Source: Enterococcus innesii (GTDB taxonomy: Bacteria; Bacillota; Bacilli; Lactobacillales; Enterococcaceae). Taken from it: a DNA stretch of 64,000 nt. The stretch lies in contig JAHHEN010000002.1 of the NCBI GenBank assembly GCA_018982785.1, forward strand, positions 5,001-69,000, given 5' to 3'. Below, piece by piece: positions 37,859 to 47,067 of the stretch. The translations under genes were made by a program, and so were the position numbers. The notes below the pieces were generated by a model that saw only the letters and a program-made list of their open reading frames with translations, was not told the origin of the DNA and searched no databases. Positions within the stretch are counted from its first letter, which is position 1. Every line of letters begins with the position of its first letter.

Positions 37859-38273
37859 AGGCTTTACTTTGTGGGAGTGCCTGTTGTCTTTATGGGTATT
37901 GGCGATCTGCTTATTGATGATCAGTGGGATCGTCAAGCACCTGGCACCGGTCAATCAGCAGATCATGGCTCGCAAAGATCAAGAGTGGCATGTGTTTTTG
38001 CTTCAGCTGGAACGGGAATTAAGTACCTGTACCTATCTATCAGTCAGCGAGACGACGCTATATTTGCGAAGCAGTCAAAACAATTCGGTAACGATCGATC
38101 GCATCAATCGCGTGCTGCGGAAACGGGACAACAATGGCTATCAACCACTATTGACAGAAGTAGCGGATGTGTCTTTTGAGAAAATTGGCGCAGCGATCCG
38201 CTTTACCGTTTCCTTTGAGAATGGAGAGCAAAAAATTGGGCAATGGAAAATACACACACAAGAGGCGGCATAA
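37848..38273 (+). CDS. comGF: Minor competence pseudopilin ComGF
   Basis: 141 residues, prepilin-like start SKGFTLWECLLSLWVLAICL then a ComGF-type domain with LQLERELS, TLYLRSSQNNSVTIDRINRVLRKR. ATG 37848 or ATG 37851; both overlap the comGE stop. The frame is open further upstream, but that part is the shadow of comGE. Confidence 0.88.
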   Translation: MMSKGFTLWECLLSLWVLAICLLMISGIVKHLAPVNQQIMARKDQEWHVFLLQLERELSTCTYLSVSETTLYLRSSQNNSVTIDRINRVLRKRDNNGYQPLLTEVADVSFEKIGAAIRFTVSFENGEQKIGQWKIHTQEAA

Positions 38274-38607
38274 GGGCGGTATTTTATTGACAGCACTATT
38301 GTTTGTACAGCTGATGAGTTTGATGCTATTACTGGTGTTAGAAAATAGTCGGACAACGGCACTTTTTTATACAAAAACCATTGAAACTTATGAAGCTCGC
38401 ATCATGAGTGAACTGTTCCATGCGGAATTCTTGCAAAACGAAATGGCTGATCAAGGGTCACGTCTTTATAATGTGGGAAAGTTGACCTATGAACGGCAAG
38501 GACAGGTCTTACAGATCGAGTGCCATGTCAAAAGCCGCCGCTTTACATTTACCTTTTTGTTACCCGAAGAACAGCCTGAAATAGACACAGAAGACCAAGA
38601 GGAATAG
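38221..38607 (+). CDS. comGG: Competence protein ComGG
   Basis: About 128 residues: a basic head KYTHKRRHKGG, one hydrophobic helix (ILLTALLFVQLMSLMLLLVL) and a polar C-terminus ending in an acid stretch. The last gene of the comG operon; in Bacillus ComGG is a minor pseudopilin. The start is uncertain (ATG 38221 has only a weak ribosome site); it overlaps comGF. Confidence 0.83.
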   Translation: MESKKLGNGKYTHKRRHKGGILLTALLFVQLMSLMLLLVLENSRTTALFYTKTIETYEARIMSELFHAEFLQNEMADQGSRLYNVGKLTYERQGQVLQIECHVKSRRFTFTFLLPEEQPEIDTEDQEE

Positions 38608-38614
38608 TACAGGG

Positions 38615-38643
38615 AAAGGATGGTTGTTTCGACCATCCTTTTT
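38615..38643 (+). terminator. comG operon terminator
   Basis: Stem AAAGGATGGT/ACCATCCTTT with T5. Confidence 0.9.
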
Positions 38644-38701
38644 CATACAGAAATAGAAAAAGAATGTTTACAGCTTCACAAATTATTCTAAACGAAAGCG
38701 A

Positions 38702-38730
38702 TTGATTATTTTGGATGAATCGGCTAAAAT
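38702..38730 (+). promoter_or_regulatory. Promoter of the methyltransferase-ackA operon
   Basis: TTGATT, 17-nt spacer, TAAAAT, 45 nt before the methyltransferase start. Confidence 0.75.
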
Positions 38731-38774
38731 TAAACAGGTATATATGTTGTTATAGTTTTGAAAAGAGGTGCAAG

Positions 38775-39779
38775 ATGTCCGCAGAAAAAATGGAAACGTC
38801 TTTTCATTTGACCGTTGAAGCGATCCAATTGCTTCAAAACGCATTGGAAACGTCTTTTTTTGATGCTTACGTAGAGACGATCGAAAATTTTGTTGATCAA
38901 TACCAAGTTCGTGTGATTGATGGGGTACCTGATGAAGCAACTGCTGCTCGTTTAGAAACCATCTATCAAGAAATTCGAGCAATGGAACTATCGGCAGAAG
39001 AAAAACGCAAGCTTGCGCAGTTGGTTTTGCTCAAAGGCAGCCAAACGGAGCGCTTGCAGGCCAATCACCAACTGACACCAGATAGTCTTGGGTTTTTATT
39101 CGTTTATCTGATCGAGCAACTAAGCAGTGCCGATCAACCAGTGAAACTTCTGGATTTATCGGTAGGCATGGGGAATCTCTTATTGACAGTCTTGCTGAAT
39201 CTACAATTAGCCAAGCGGCCAGTAGAAGGAACCGGTGTGGATATTGACGAAACCTTGTTGGCGATCGCAGCTGCAACGGGGGAATGGACCAAAGCGCCTT
39301 TGCATTTGTTCCATCAAGATGGCTTACAAGAGTTATTGATCGAACCAATGGATCTGGCAATCAGCGATCTACCGGTGGGCTATTACCCACAAGATGAAAA
39401 AGCCCAAAGTTTCATTACAGCGGCTCCTGAAGGACACAGTTACGCCCATCATTTGCTGATGGAACAAGCGATGAACTATGTCAAAGCAGGTGGGTACGGT
39501 TTGTTCTTAGTACCAAGCAACTTCTTGGAAACAGAACAGAGTGAATTTTTGAAAAAATGGCTGAAAGAAAAGGTTTATTTGCAAGGAATGATTCAGCTTC
39601 CTGAAGAACTCTTTAAAAATGAACATTCACGTAAAAGTATTTTGCTTTTACAAAACCATGGAGGGACAAGCAAACAAGCAGACGAAGTCTTGCTGGTCAA
39701 GCTAGCCTCACTGAAAGAACCAAAGAACATCACAAAACTTTTTGAACAATTTGCGGCTTGGAAAGCAGCAAATCTGTAA
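38775..39779 (+). CDS. N6-adenine-type methyltransferase, YtxK family
   Basis: 334 residues. SAM-binding motif LLDLSVGMGNLLLTVL near residue 120, and DLAISDLPVGYYP replacing the NPPY motif of DNA adenine methylases by SDLPVGYY. This is the YtxK family found between comG and ackA in many Firmicutes. Start ATG 38775 after AGAGGTG. The substrate is unknown; no restriction partner is nearby, so a restriction role is unlikely. Confidence 0.87.
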   Translation: MSAEKMETSFHLTVEAIQLLQNALETSFFDAYVETIENFVDQYQVRVIDGVPDEATAARLETIYQEIRAMELSAEEKRKLAQLVLLKGSQTERLQANHQLTPDSLGFLFVYLIEQLSSADQPVKLLDLSVGMGNLLLTVLLNLQLAKRPVEGTGVDIDETLLAIAAATGEWTKAPLHLFHQDGLQELLIEPMDLAISDLPVGYYPQDEKAQSFITAAPEGHSYAHHLLMEQAMNYVKAGGYGLFLVPSNFLETEQSEFLKKWLKEKVYLQGMIQLPEELFKNEHSRKSILLLQNHGGTSKQADEVLLVKLASLKEPKNITKLFEQFAAWKAANL

Positions 39780-39803
39780 TATAATTCGGATAAGGAGATC
39801 ATC

Positions 39804-40988
39804 ATGTCAAAAACAATCGCAATCAATGCTGGAAGTTCAAGTTTAAAATGGCAATTATATCAAATGCCAGAGGAAACAGTTGTCGCTAAAGGAATCGTTG
39901 AACGAATCGGTTTGAAAGATTCTATCTTTACCATCAAATATGGGGAAGATCAAAAATTCGAACAAATCATCGACATCAACGATCACGAAGTAGCGGTAAA
40001 AATGTTATTGGATCAACTGATCGAATTAAACATTTTAGGTGCCTATGATGAAATCACTGGTGTCGGCCATCGTGTCGTTCACGGCGGAGAAGATTTCCCT
40101 GATTCTGTTGTGATTACAGACGAAGTGATGGAACGCATCCAAGCATTGGCTGAATTTGCGCCATTACACAATCCAGCAAACTTGATGGGGATCACTGCTT
40201 TCAAAAAAATCTTGCCAGAAATCATTAGTGTCGCTGTTTTTGATACTTCTTTCCATGCAACGATGCCAAAACACAATTACCTATACAGCTTGCCATTAGA
40301 GTACTATAACGAGTTTAAAGTACGTAAATACGGCTTCCACGGTACAAGCCACCGTTATGTTTCTGAGCGTGCAGCAGAAATGTTAGGCAAACCAATCGAA
40401 GAATTAAAAATCATCACTTGCCATCTAGGGAACGGTGCGTCGATCACTGCGGTTGACGGCGGAAAATCAGTGGATACCTCAATGGGCTTCACGCCATTAG
40501 CTGGTGTAACGATGGGCACACGTTCAGGTGACATCGATCCTGCTGTTTTACCATATTTAATGGAAAAATTAGATTTGAACATCGATGAAATGGTGGATGT
40601 TTTGAATAAAAAATCTGGTCTATTAGGCTTAACTGGTATTTCAAGTGACATGCGCGATCTAGAAGCAAACTACGACAAAGAAGAAGTCAAAGTTGCTTAT
40701 GATGTCTTTACTGACCGGATCCGTAAATATATCGGTGGCTATGTCACAACCATGAATGGCGTTGACGCGATCGTCTTTACTGCTGGTATCGGTGAAAATG
40801 ATGCCCACGTCCGTAGCGAAGTCATCAAAGGCATGACTTGGTTTGGTTGCGAATTAGATGCCGATCAAAATGCAAAACGCGGCGAAGAATTAGTGATCTC
40901 AACTGAAGAGTCAAAAGTCAAAGTGCTTTTGATCCCAACAGATGAAGAATTAATGATCGCTCGCGATGTGGAACGTTTACGCGGCTAA
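39804..40988 (+). CDS. ackA: Acetate kinase
   Basis: 394 residues, the standard length, interconverting acetyl phosphate plus ADP and acetate plus ATP in fermentation. Family motifs [49 protein letters not shown] and FTAGIGEN are all present. Start ATG follows AAGGAGATC, 24 nt after the methyltransferase gene, so they are co-transcribed as in Bacillus (ytxK-ackA). Confidence 0.98.
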   Translation: MSKTIAINAGSSSLKWQLYQMPEETVVAKGIVERIGLKDSIFTIKYGEDQKFEQIIDINDHEVAVKMLLDQLIELNILGAYDEITGVGHRVVHGGEDFPDSVVITDEVMERIQALAEFAPLHNPANLMGITAFKKILPEIISVAVFDTSFHATMPKHNYLYSLPLEYYNEFKVRKYGFHGTSHRYVSERAAEMLGKPIEELKIITCHLGNGASITAVDGGKSVDTSMGFTPLAGVTMGTRSGDIDPAVLPYLMEKLDLNIDEMVDVLNKKSGLLGLTGISSDMRDLEANYDKEEVKVAYDVFTDRIRKYIGGYVTTMNGVDAIVFTAGIGENDAHVRSEVIKGMTWFGCELDADQNAKRGEELVISTEESKVKVLLIPTDEELMIARDVERLRG

Positions 40989-41015
40989 GCCAAAGCAATC
41001 CTTAAATAGAAGAGG

Positions 41016-41054
41016 AAGCACATGCAAGAGAAAATACTTGCATGTGCTTTTTTG
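41016..41054 (+). terminator. ackA terminator
   Basis: 13-bp stem AAGCACATGCAAG/CTTGCATGTGCTT with T6. Confidence 0.93.
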
Positions 41055-41248
41055 TAGGAAAATCAAAAAAAATGGTGTCAGAGGTAAAAATTGGTGAAGA
41101 CCAGTTTCTAATTTTTTAAACAGAATATTTAATAATTATACATATGAAAAGTGGTTCATACTGGACTTATTTAGAAGGCTTCTCATTTTACTTTCATTTG
41201 AATTTAAATTTCCCTCCTTTTTTACAGGATGTTCTCAGGGAAATACCC

Positions 41249-41277
41249 TTGTAAAAGTTGCCAAATGGGAATAAACT
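41249..41277 (+). promoter_or_regulatory. Promoter of the peptide transporter gene
   Basis: TTGTAA, 17-nt spacer, TAAACT. It gives a leader of about 60 nt before ATG 41346 (site AAGGGG). The rest of the 290-bp AT-rich gap from 41055 shows no ORF or terminator. Confidence 0.6.
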
Positions 41278-41345
41278 GGCATTTGTGAATTTTCAGAAAA
41301 ATTCCGCTATTTTATTTTCACTAATTTTTATAAGGGGCCATTCAT

Positions 41346-42806
41346 ATGGAAAAAGAAAAAACATTTTTAGGTCAGCCGCGTGGGCTGTCGACGTTATTCT
41401 TCACGGAAATGTGGGAACGATTCAGTTACTATGGTATGCGGGCGATTTTGGTGTACTTCATGTACGATGCAGTTGCCAACGGCGGCTTAGGGTTGCCAAA
41501 AGGAACGGCTGTGGCGATCATGTCGATTTACGGTTCCTTAGTGTATATGTCAAGCATTGTTGGCGGTTGGATCTCGGACCGTCTTTTAGGATCAAATAAA
41601 TCCGTTTTTTATGGTGGGATCTTGATCATGTTAGGACACATCGTCTTGGCAACACCTTTAGGGATTCCAGCGTTGTTTGTGTCCATGATGCTGATCGTCA
41701 TCGGAACCGGACTCTTGAAATCCAACGTATCGGGTATGGTGGGGCATTTGTACAGCAAAGACGATATCCGTCGGGATGCTGGTTTCTCGATTTTCTATAT
41801 GGGGATCAATATCGGCGGCTTGTTAGCACCGATCATCGTTGGGATCTTAGGACAAGAAGTTAACTACCACTTAGGCTTTTCCGTTGCTGCTATCGGGATG
41901 TTTATCGGTTTGGTGCAGTATTATGTGCAAGGAAAAACCACGTTGAAAAGTGTAGCGATCGCGCCAACGAATCCTTTATCGGCAGCCGAAAAGAAAACCT
42001 TCTTCCGAGCAGTCGTTCTGGTTCTTCTCGCATTGGCAGTGTTGTTTGGCGCAGCAGCTGCAACGGGGCATCTGACGGTTGATTTCTTCATCAACTTTAT
42101 CAGTGTTCTAGGTATTTTCTTACCGATCTACTACTTTACCAAAATGTTGCGTTCGAAAGATGTCACACCAGATGAAAAGAAAAAAGTATTGGCCTACATT
42201 CCGCTGTTTTTGTCAGCGATCGTCTTTTGGTCCTTAGAAGAACAAGGCTCATCGATCTTGGCATTGTTTGCCGCTGACCGTACGCAATCAACGTTATTCG
42301 GCATCAATATTCCAGCAAGTTTGTATCAAACCTTAAATCCACTTTTTGTTGTCTTACTGACACCTGTCTTTGTTTGGTTGTGGACCAAACTAGGTTCTCG
42401 TCAACCGCGGACAGAAGTGAAGTTTGCCATCGGTTTAGTCTTAGCCGGTTTGTCTTTTCTCTTATTGATGCTGCCAAGCCTTTTGTTTGGAGTAGAAGAA
42501 CGGGTCAGCCCATTATGGTTAGTATTGAGCTTCTTCATTATGATTGCTGGGGAAATGTGTCTTTCACCGGTGGGCTTGTCGGTGACGACCAAACTTGCGC
42601 CGAAAGCCTTCGAAGCACAAACCTTGGCGATTTGGTTGTTAGCAGACGCGTCTTCACAAGCCATCAATGCGCAAATCGCTCGGTTCTACACACCGCAAAC
42701 AGAAGGGATGTACTATGGCATCGTCGGCGGAGTAGCCGTTGTTGTCGGCATCATCTTGTATTTAGCTAGAAAACCGATCCGCAACTTGATCGGCAACATT
42801 CATTGA
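41346..42806 (+). CDS. dtpT: Proton-dependent di/tripeptide transporter (POT/PTR2)
   Basis: 486 residues, about 14 TM segments. The proton-coupling ExxER motif lies in FTEMWERFSYYGMRAILVYF, and FSIFYMGINIGGLLAPI is the second family signature. Imports di- and tripeptides. A single gene with its own promoter and a strong terminator. Confidence 0.95.
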   Translation: MEKEKTFLGQPRGLSTLFFTEMWERFSYYGMRAILVYFMYDAVANGGLGLPKGTAVAIMSIYGSLVYMSSIVGGWISDRLLGSNKSVFYGGILIMLGHIVLATPLGIPALFVSMMLIVIGTGLLKSNVSGMVGHLYSKDDIRRDAGFSIFYMGINIGGLLAPIIVGILGQEVNYHLGFSVAAIGMFIGLVQYYVQGKTTLKSVAIAPTNPLSAAEKKTFFRAVVLVLLALAVLFGAAAATGHLTVDFFINFISVLGIFLPIYYFTKMLRSKDVTPDEKKKVLAYIPLFLSAIVFWSLEEQGSSILALFAADRTQSTLFGINIPASLYQTLNPLFVVLLTPVFVWLWTKLGSRQPRTEVKFAIGLVLAGLSFLLLMLPSLLFGVEERVSPLWLVLSFFIMIAGEMCLSPVGLSVTTKLAPKAFEAQTLAIWLLADASSQAINAQIARFYTPQTEGMYYGIVGGVAVVVGIILYLARKPIRNLIGNIH

Positions 42807-42815
42807 TCAAAAAAT

Positions 42816-42885
42816 AAAAACTTGATTTTCCGCCTATGCATGGATTGAACAACCCATGCATACGGTAGGAAAATCAAGTTTTTTT
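42816..42885. terminator. Bidirectional terminator
   Basis: AAAACTTGATTTTCC/GGAAAATCAAGTTTT encloses a second stem TATGCATGG/CCATGCATA; runs on both sides. Confidence 0.9.
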
Positions 42886-42901
42886 GTTGCAAATCAATGT
42901 C

Positions 42902-44485
42902 TTAGTCAATTAAGGGACTCAGAGATTGGCGCGTGATCTGCTGCTGTTCAATAACTAAGGCTTCTTGGAAGTGCTGCTGTAAAAAGTAGCGGTCATGGCT
43001 GACTGCCAGCAGGGTCCCTTGATATTCTTGCAACATTTCTTCAATTTCTTCTCGGGCATAGCTGTCGAGGTGATTGGTTGGTTCATCCAAAATCAGGACG
43101 TTGATTTTTTCTAAAAAGAGTTTCAGTAACGCCAAACGGATTTTTTCACCACCAGATAAATCTTTGATTCGTTTGGCCACATCACTTTGATAAAAACCGC
43201 TTTTAGCTAACTGTCGGCGAGCCGTTTCTTCGTTTCCTGTCAACGTCTGTACGTAGGCCAACAAACGGCTCTCGGGGGCGGCAAACTGCAGTTGCTGGGG
43301 CAAATAGCCGATTTGTAAGCTGCTGCCGCGCTTGATGGTGCCGCCACTGGGAATTTCCTCACCGAGGAGTAACTTGAGTAAGGTTGATTTTCCGGTACCA
43401 TTGTCGCCGATGATCGCTAGATGCTCCCCACGGTAGACCGCAAAACTGCTGTCTTTGAATAGGAGCTGATCGGCATATTGCTGGTGCAAGTCGCGAACGA
43501 TGAACACCTCTTTGCCCGATTTTCCGCCATTTGCCAAGCCTTGCAGCCGATTTTTCGGGGGCGCTGGCGGTTTGACCAGGGTTAGTTTCGCTAGGCGGCG
43601 CTCCAATTCTTTGGCTTTTTTGAAGAAGGCCTCATTGTCTCCTTCATTGGCCCACTGACGAAATCGCCGAATCATGACTTTCAGTCGCTGGACCTCTTTT
43701 TGCTGCAGTTCGTAGTTTTTGGTCAGCTCCGCCAAGCGAGCTTCTTTCAAGACACGAAACCGGCTGTAGTTCCCGGGATACTCAATCAAGGCGCCTTCTT
43801 CCAGTTCCCAGGTCTTGGTGGTGACTTGATCAAGAAAGTGCCGATCGTGAGAAACGACTAGGATCGCTTTTTTCGTATTCTGTAAATAATTTTCCAACCA
43901 GCGAATACTGGAAAGATCCAAGTGATTGGTTGGTTCATCCAGTAACAGTAAGTCAGCATCGGCAACTAGCACTTTGGCTAAAGCGACTTTGACCCGTTCG
44001 CCACCGCTAAGCTCTGTTAGCCGTGCGTCCTGTCGATGGGGAATTCCTAAGCCTTGTAAGATCGCGGAAATTCGGTCTTCTAATCCATAACCGCCCAACT
44101 CTTCAAAGCGCTGCTGCAACTCGCCATAACGGATCAGACATTTCTCTAAATCAGTATTGGGTTCTGCCATCAAGGCTTCGTAATGACTCATTTGTTGTTT
44201 GAGTTCTTGAATGTTAGCAGCAGAATGGAGCAGGTAGTGGATAACGGTTGCTTCAGAAACGGTCAGCTCTTGCTCGACCGTCCCGATCCTTAAGCCTTTT
44301 TGGCGGCTGATAACGCCGCTATCGACGCCTTCAGCGCCAGTCAAGATTTGTAAAAAGGTTGATTTGCCCGTTCCGTTGATGCCGACTAGGGCTATTTTTT
44401 CTCCAGCTTCGATTTGGCAGGATAACTCCTCAAATAACGGATTTCCGCCGATGGTTTTTTTAATAGCAATTGCTTGTATGATCAT
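42902..44485 (-). CDS. ABC-F family ATPase (ribosome-associated type)
   Basis: 527 residues, two ABC domains and no membrane segment: GINGTGKST and GDNGTGKST Walker A motifs, LSGGERVKVALAKVL and LSGGEKIRLALLKLF signatures, and two LLDEPTNHLD-type Walker B motifs. The charged interdomain linker (about 255-315) matches the P-site tRNA interaction motif region. ABC-F proteins act on ribosomes, as translation factors or antibiotic-resistance factors. Start ATG 44485 after AAGGAGAG. The preceding leader ORF and terminator suggest a drug- or stress-inducible type, but the subfamily is not clear to me. Confidence 0.9.
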   Translation of the reverse strand: MIIQAIAIKKTIGGNPLFEELSCQIEAGEKIALVGINGTGKSTFLQILTGAEGVDSGVISRQKGLRIGTVEQELTVSEATVIHYLLHSAANIQELKQQMSHYEALMAEPNTDLEKCLIRYGELQQRFEELGGYGLEDRISAILQGLGIPHRQDARLTELSGGERVKVALAKVLVADADLLLLDEPTNHLDLSSIRWLENYLQNTKKAILVVSHDRHFLDQVTTKTWELEEGALIEYPGNYSRFRVLKEARLAELTKNYELQQKEVQRLKVMIRRFRQWANEGDNEAFFKKAKELERRLAKLTLVKPPAPPKNRLQGLANGGKSGKEVFIVRDLHQQYADQLLFKDSSFAVYRGEHLAIIGDNGTGKSTLLKLLLGEEIPSGGTIKRGSSLQIGYLPQQLQFAAPESRLLAYVQTLTGNEETARRQLAKSGFYQSDVAKRIKDLSGGEKIRLALLKLFLEKINVLILDEPTNHLDSYAREEIEEMLQEYQGTLLAVSHDRYFLQQHFQEALVIEQQQITRQSLSPLID

Positions 44486-44506
44486 GATCTCTCCTTGAGA
44501 CCACTC

Positions 44507-44531
44507 AAAAAGGCCATGGATATCCATGGCC
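44507..44531 (-). terminator. Attenuator-type terminator in the ABC-F leader
   Basis: Perfect 20-nt palindrome GGCCATGGATATCCATGGCC then T5, only 21 nt before the ABC-F start and after the leader ORF. An upstream ATGGCCA (around 44576-44583) can pair with the first arm, a possible antiterminator. Confidence 0.75.
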
Positions 44532-44587
44532 AGTGTTATTTAAACTCAGATTCTTTCGAGAAAAATACCTTGAGATGGCCATTGATT

Positions 44588-44716
44588 TTACGTAAATTTC
44601 ACTGTTTTGGACAGACTAGTCCCGTCAACAGCAACTGTAAAACCAATTGCATGGCTAAATGCGATATGGTATCGTTGGTAATTTTCATTACTTGTTATTT
44701 TAGTCATGCGCATCAT
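44588..44716 (-). CDS. Leader peptide ORF upstream of the ABC-F gene
   Basis: 42 codons (MMRMTKITSNENYQRYHIAF... ending SKTVKFT) behind a strong AAAGGAGGG with 9-nt spacing. Between promoter and attenuator, it has the position of a regulatory leader peptide whose stalled translation would alter leader RNA folding. Not a known protein family to me; it could also be a genuine small protein. Confidence 0.6.
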   Translation of the reverse strand: MMRMTKITSNENYQRYHIAFSHAIGFTVAVDGTSLSKTVKFT

Positions 44717-44750
44717 GGTCGTTTTCCCTCCTTTGTGTCTTTGTCTTTTC

Positions 44751-44779
44751 AGTGTACCTGAAAGTATCAGAAAGTTCAA
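44751..44779 (-). promoter_or_regulatory. Promoter of the ABC-F leader
   Basis: On the minus strand TTGAAC, 17-nt spacer, TACACT, starting just after the kup stop codon. Confidence 0.7.
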
Positions 44780-44796
44780 CCAGGACTGGCGGTTTC

Positions 44797-46797
44797 TTAG
44801 CGTTCCTCGATGCGTAATTCTGTCAGAGAGCTTTCTTTCATCTGACCGATGACCAATGGGACGGTCTCATGAACCACATCGCTATATTCTAAGCCGAACC
44901 AGCGTTCAGGTGAAATGGTATGGCGTTTGATAAAAAGCTTCGTCTGCATGACTTGCTTCTGCCATTTGCTTAATGCCGTTGCATTCGACAGCTCTTCTTC
45001 GATCATCACGAATTGGAAATCACCCACATTGCGTCCAGGCGTTAAGGAGTAGCGTTGCGGCTGCAGCGGCAAGCGACCATCTTTCATTAATTCTTGAATG
45101 ATTTGGCGAATGTAGAGATTGACTTCTTGCGGCACCCGAAAGCCGAGATAAAGCTTTAGTTTAACGATAAAATCGGTATCTGCCATCGAAACTTCATACT
45201 TTTTCGTATAGGGTTCATCGGTGACTTCCACATTGACGAACCAATACACTTTGGCACGCTTCGGCCGTTTGTCTAAAATGGAATAGATGAACTGCTGACC
45301 GATCTGATCGTCTTGCAGTTTAGGAACCATGAAGACGACATTCGTCTGAGATAATGGCAAAGAATCATCTTCCCGCAACTGTTTCAATTGAGGGATGTAG
45401 GTAGAAAGTGCAACTTCTTCGGCAGCATTTTCTTGAATACGATTGCCCCATTCCCAAATCAGCATCACGCCGATGATTAGGCAGGCTAGTAAGATGGCAA
45501 CGTAACCGCCGTGGAAAAATTTGGTCGCACTGGAGATAAAGAAAATGCCCTCGATCACTGCAAAAAAGAGCGTGATGAACGGTGCCAAGAAACGGGTCTT
45601 CTTGTTTTGGTGCAAGTAGAAATAGAGCAAAACAGTGGTCATCAACATCGTTACCGTAATGGCCAATCCATAAGCGGCTTCCATATGCGTAGAAGTCCTG
45701 AAGAATAAGACCACACCGGAGCAGGCGATCCACAACAAGGTGTTCAAGGCAGGAATATACATTTGCCCGATAGACGCCCCCGGATAGATGATTTGCATCC
45801 GTGGCAATAGTTTCAACTTGATGGCTTCAGAAACCAAGGTAAAGGAGCCAGACAGCAGGGCTTGCGAAGCAATGATGGCAGCGAGGGTGGCAAAGCTGAC
45901 ACCAAAGACTGTCCACCCTTGCGGCAACGCTTGGAAGAATGGATTCAAGTTTTCGATTTCTTGATAAGTCGGATTTTGATAGACTTGCAGCAACCACGCC
46001 GCTTGACCAAAGTAATTCAGCATCAAGCAGATTTTGATATAGGGCCAGCTGGCATAAATGTTTTTCTTACCCACGTGACCTAAGTCTGAGTAGAGGGCTT
46101 CTGCACCAGTCGTTGCCAAAAAGATATTGCCGAGAATAAAGAGCCCGGAACTGTTATCGGGACTAAAGAGCAGATTGATTGCATACCGGGGATCAAGGGC
46201 GCGAATCACCGAAAGGTCACCGGCAAAGTTCATCACCCCGACGATGCCTAAGAAGGTAAACCAGCCTAGCATGATCGGTCCGAAGGCTTTGCCGACAAAT
46301 TCAGTCCCAAAACGCTGCAGGGCAAAGAGGACCAATAAGATCGCTAAGGTGATGCCGACGATGATCGATTGGTCATTGCCGAAGCGATCAAAAAAGACTG
46401 GAATCCCTCGTAATCCTTCGATGGCAGTGGTCACCGTCACGGCCGGCGTCAACACGCCATCTGCTAGCAGGGCTGCGCCCCCGATGATTGCTGGAATAAT
46501 CAAATAGCGGCTATTTTTACGAACTAGGGTATAAAGGGAGAAAATCCCGCCTTCTCCATGGTTATCCGCATTTAATGCGATCAAGACGTACTTGATCGTC
46601 GTTAACAAGGTCAGCGTCCAAAAGACGAGTGAGACGCTGCCTAAGATAAAATCAGGTGTTAAGGTGCGTAGTCCGCCATTGTCCTCCACCAAGGCTTTCA
46701 TTACGTAAAGTGGGCTCGTACCAATATCACCGTAGACCACCCCCATGGCGACTAAAAGTCCGCCGGCGGTCACTTTTTTCATTTTGCTTGAACTCAT
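44797..46797 (-). CDS. kup: KUP-family potassium uptake protein
   Basis: 666 residues: 12 predicted TM segments to about residue 440, then a cytoplasmic C-terminal domain. The family signature GVVYGDIGTSPLYVMKAL is near the N-terminus. K+:H+ symport. ATG 46797 is preferred because GGAGGG lies 10 nt upstream; ATG 46815 overlaps that site. Transcription must pass the attenuator at 46826-46861. Confidence 0.94.
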   Translation of the reverse strand: MSSSKMKKVTAGGLLVAMGVVYGDIGTSPLYVMKALVEDNGGLRTLTPDFILGSVSLVFWTLTLLTTIKYVLIALNADNHGEGGIFSLYTLVRKNSRYLIIPAIIGGAALLADGVLTPAVTVTTAIEGLRGIPVFFDRFGNDQSIIVGITLAILLVLFALQRFGTEFVGKAFGPIMLGWFTFLGIVGVMNFAGDLSVIRALDPRYAINLLFSPDNSSGLFILGNIFLATTGAEALYSDLGHVGKKNIYASWPYIKICLMLNYFGQAAWLLQVYQNPTYQEIENLNPFFQALPQGWTVFGVSFATLAAIIASQALLSGSFTLVSEAIKLKLLPRMQIIYPGASIGQMYIPALNTLLWIACSGVVLFFRTSTHMEAAYGLAITVTMLMTTVLLYFYLHQNKKTRFLAPFITLFFAVIEGIFFISSATKFFHGGYVAILLACLIIGVMLIWEWGNRIQENAAEEVALSTYIPQLKQLREDDSLPLSQTNVVFMVPKLQDDQIGQQFIYSILDKRPKRAKVYWFVNVEVTDEPYTKKYEVSMADTDFIVKLKLYLGFRVPQEVNLYIRQIIQELMKDGRLPLQPQRYSLTPGRNVGDFQFVMIEEELSNATALSKWQKQVMQTKLFIKRHTISPERWFGLEYSDVVHETVPLVIGQMKESSLTELRIEER

Positions 46798-46825
46798 TGA
46801 CTGTTTTCCCTCCATTTTAAACTGC

Positions 46826-46861
46826 AAAAAGACCTAAGCGGCCCCTTGCCACTTAGGTCTT
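46826..46861 (-). terminator. Attenuator-type terminator in the kup leader
   Basis: AAGACCTAAG/CTTAGGTCTT stem then T5 on the minus strand, 29 nt before the kup start. The stem lies within the 3' part of the leader ORF. Confidence 0.8.
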
Positions 46862-46926
46862 GCAAGAAACATCTTAAACCAGCGGATTCCCGCTTGCTGT
46901 TGATCTAAGATCATGGAACGATCCAT
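46834..46926 (-). CDS. Leader peptide ORF upstream of kup
   Basis: 30 codons, MDRSMILDQQQAGIRWFKMF followed by LARPKWQGAA, with a strong AGGGGAG 6 nt before ATG. Its last ten codons are the terminator stem, and the TAG stop lies in the right arm. Ribosomes reading to the end would block hairpin formation, so translation and kup transcription appear coupled. Confidence 0.65.
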   Translation of the reverse strand: MDRSMILDQQQAGIRWFKMFLARPKWQGAA

Positions 46927-46950
46927 GTGCTACTCCCCTAAAGTGCTCTT

Positions 46951-46979
46951 ATTATCTTTGTTTTTGCAGCTCCTGTCAA
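46951..46979 (-). promoter_or_regulatory. Promoter of the kup leader
   Basis: Near-consensus on the minus strand: TTGACA, 17-nt spacer, GATAAT. Confidence 0.88.
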
Positions 46980-47067
46980 TCTATTTGCTAAAAATGGCAA
47001 TAAACATTTTTCATTTCCTGCTTTTCAGCGTAAGATAACAATAGGTATGGAATAAGGAGGCAGGAAA

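Noticed and set aside
38775-39779. Restriction-modification methyltransferase
   Set aside because: No restriction or specificity gene nearby; the location between comG and ackA marks the YtxK family, and the NPPY motif is replaced.
44512-44531. Perfect palindrome as a recombination or protein-binding site
   Set aside because: Its place between a leader ORF and a gene, with a T run after it on the coding strand, fits a terminator better.
42902-46927. Known ion or drug riboswitch in the kup or ABC-F leaders
   Set aside because: I could not match c-di-AMP, T-box or other classical consensus elements; leader ORF plus terminator explains the sequence better.
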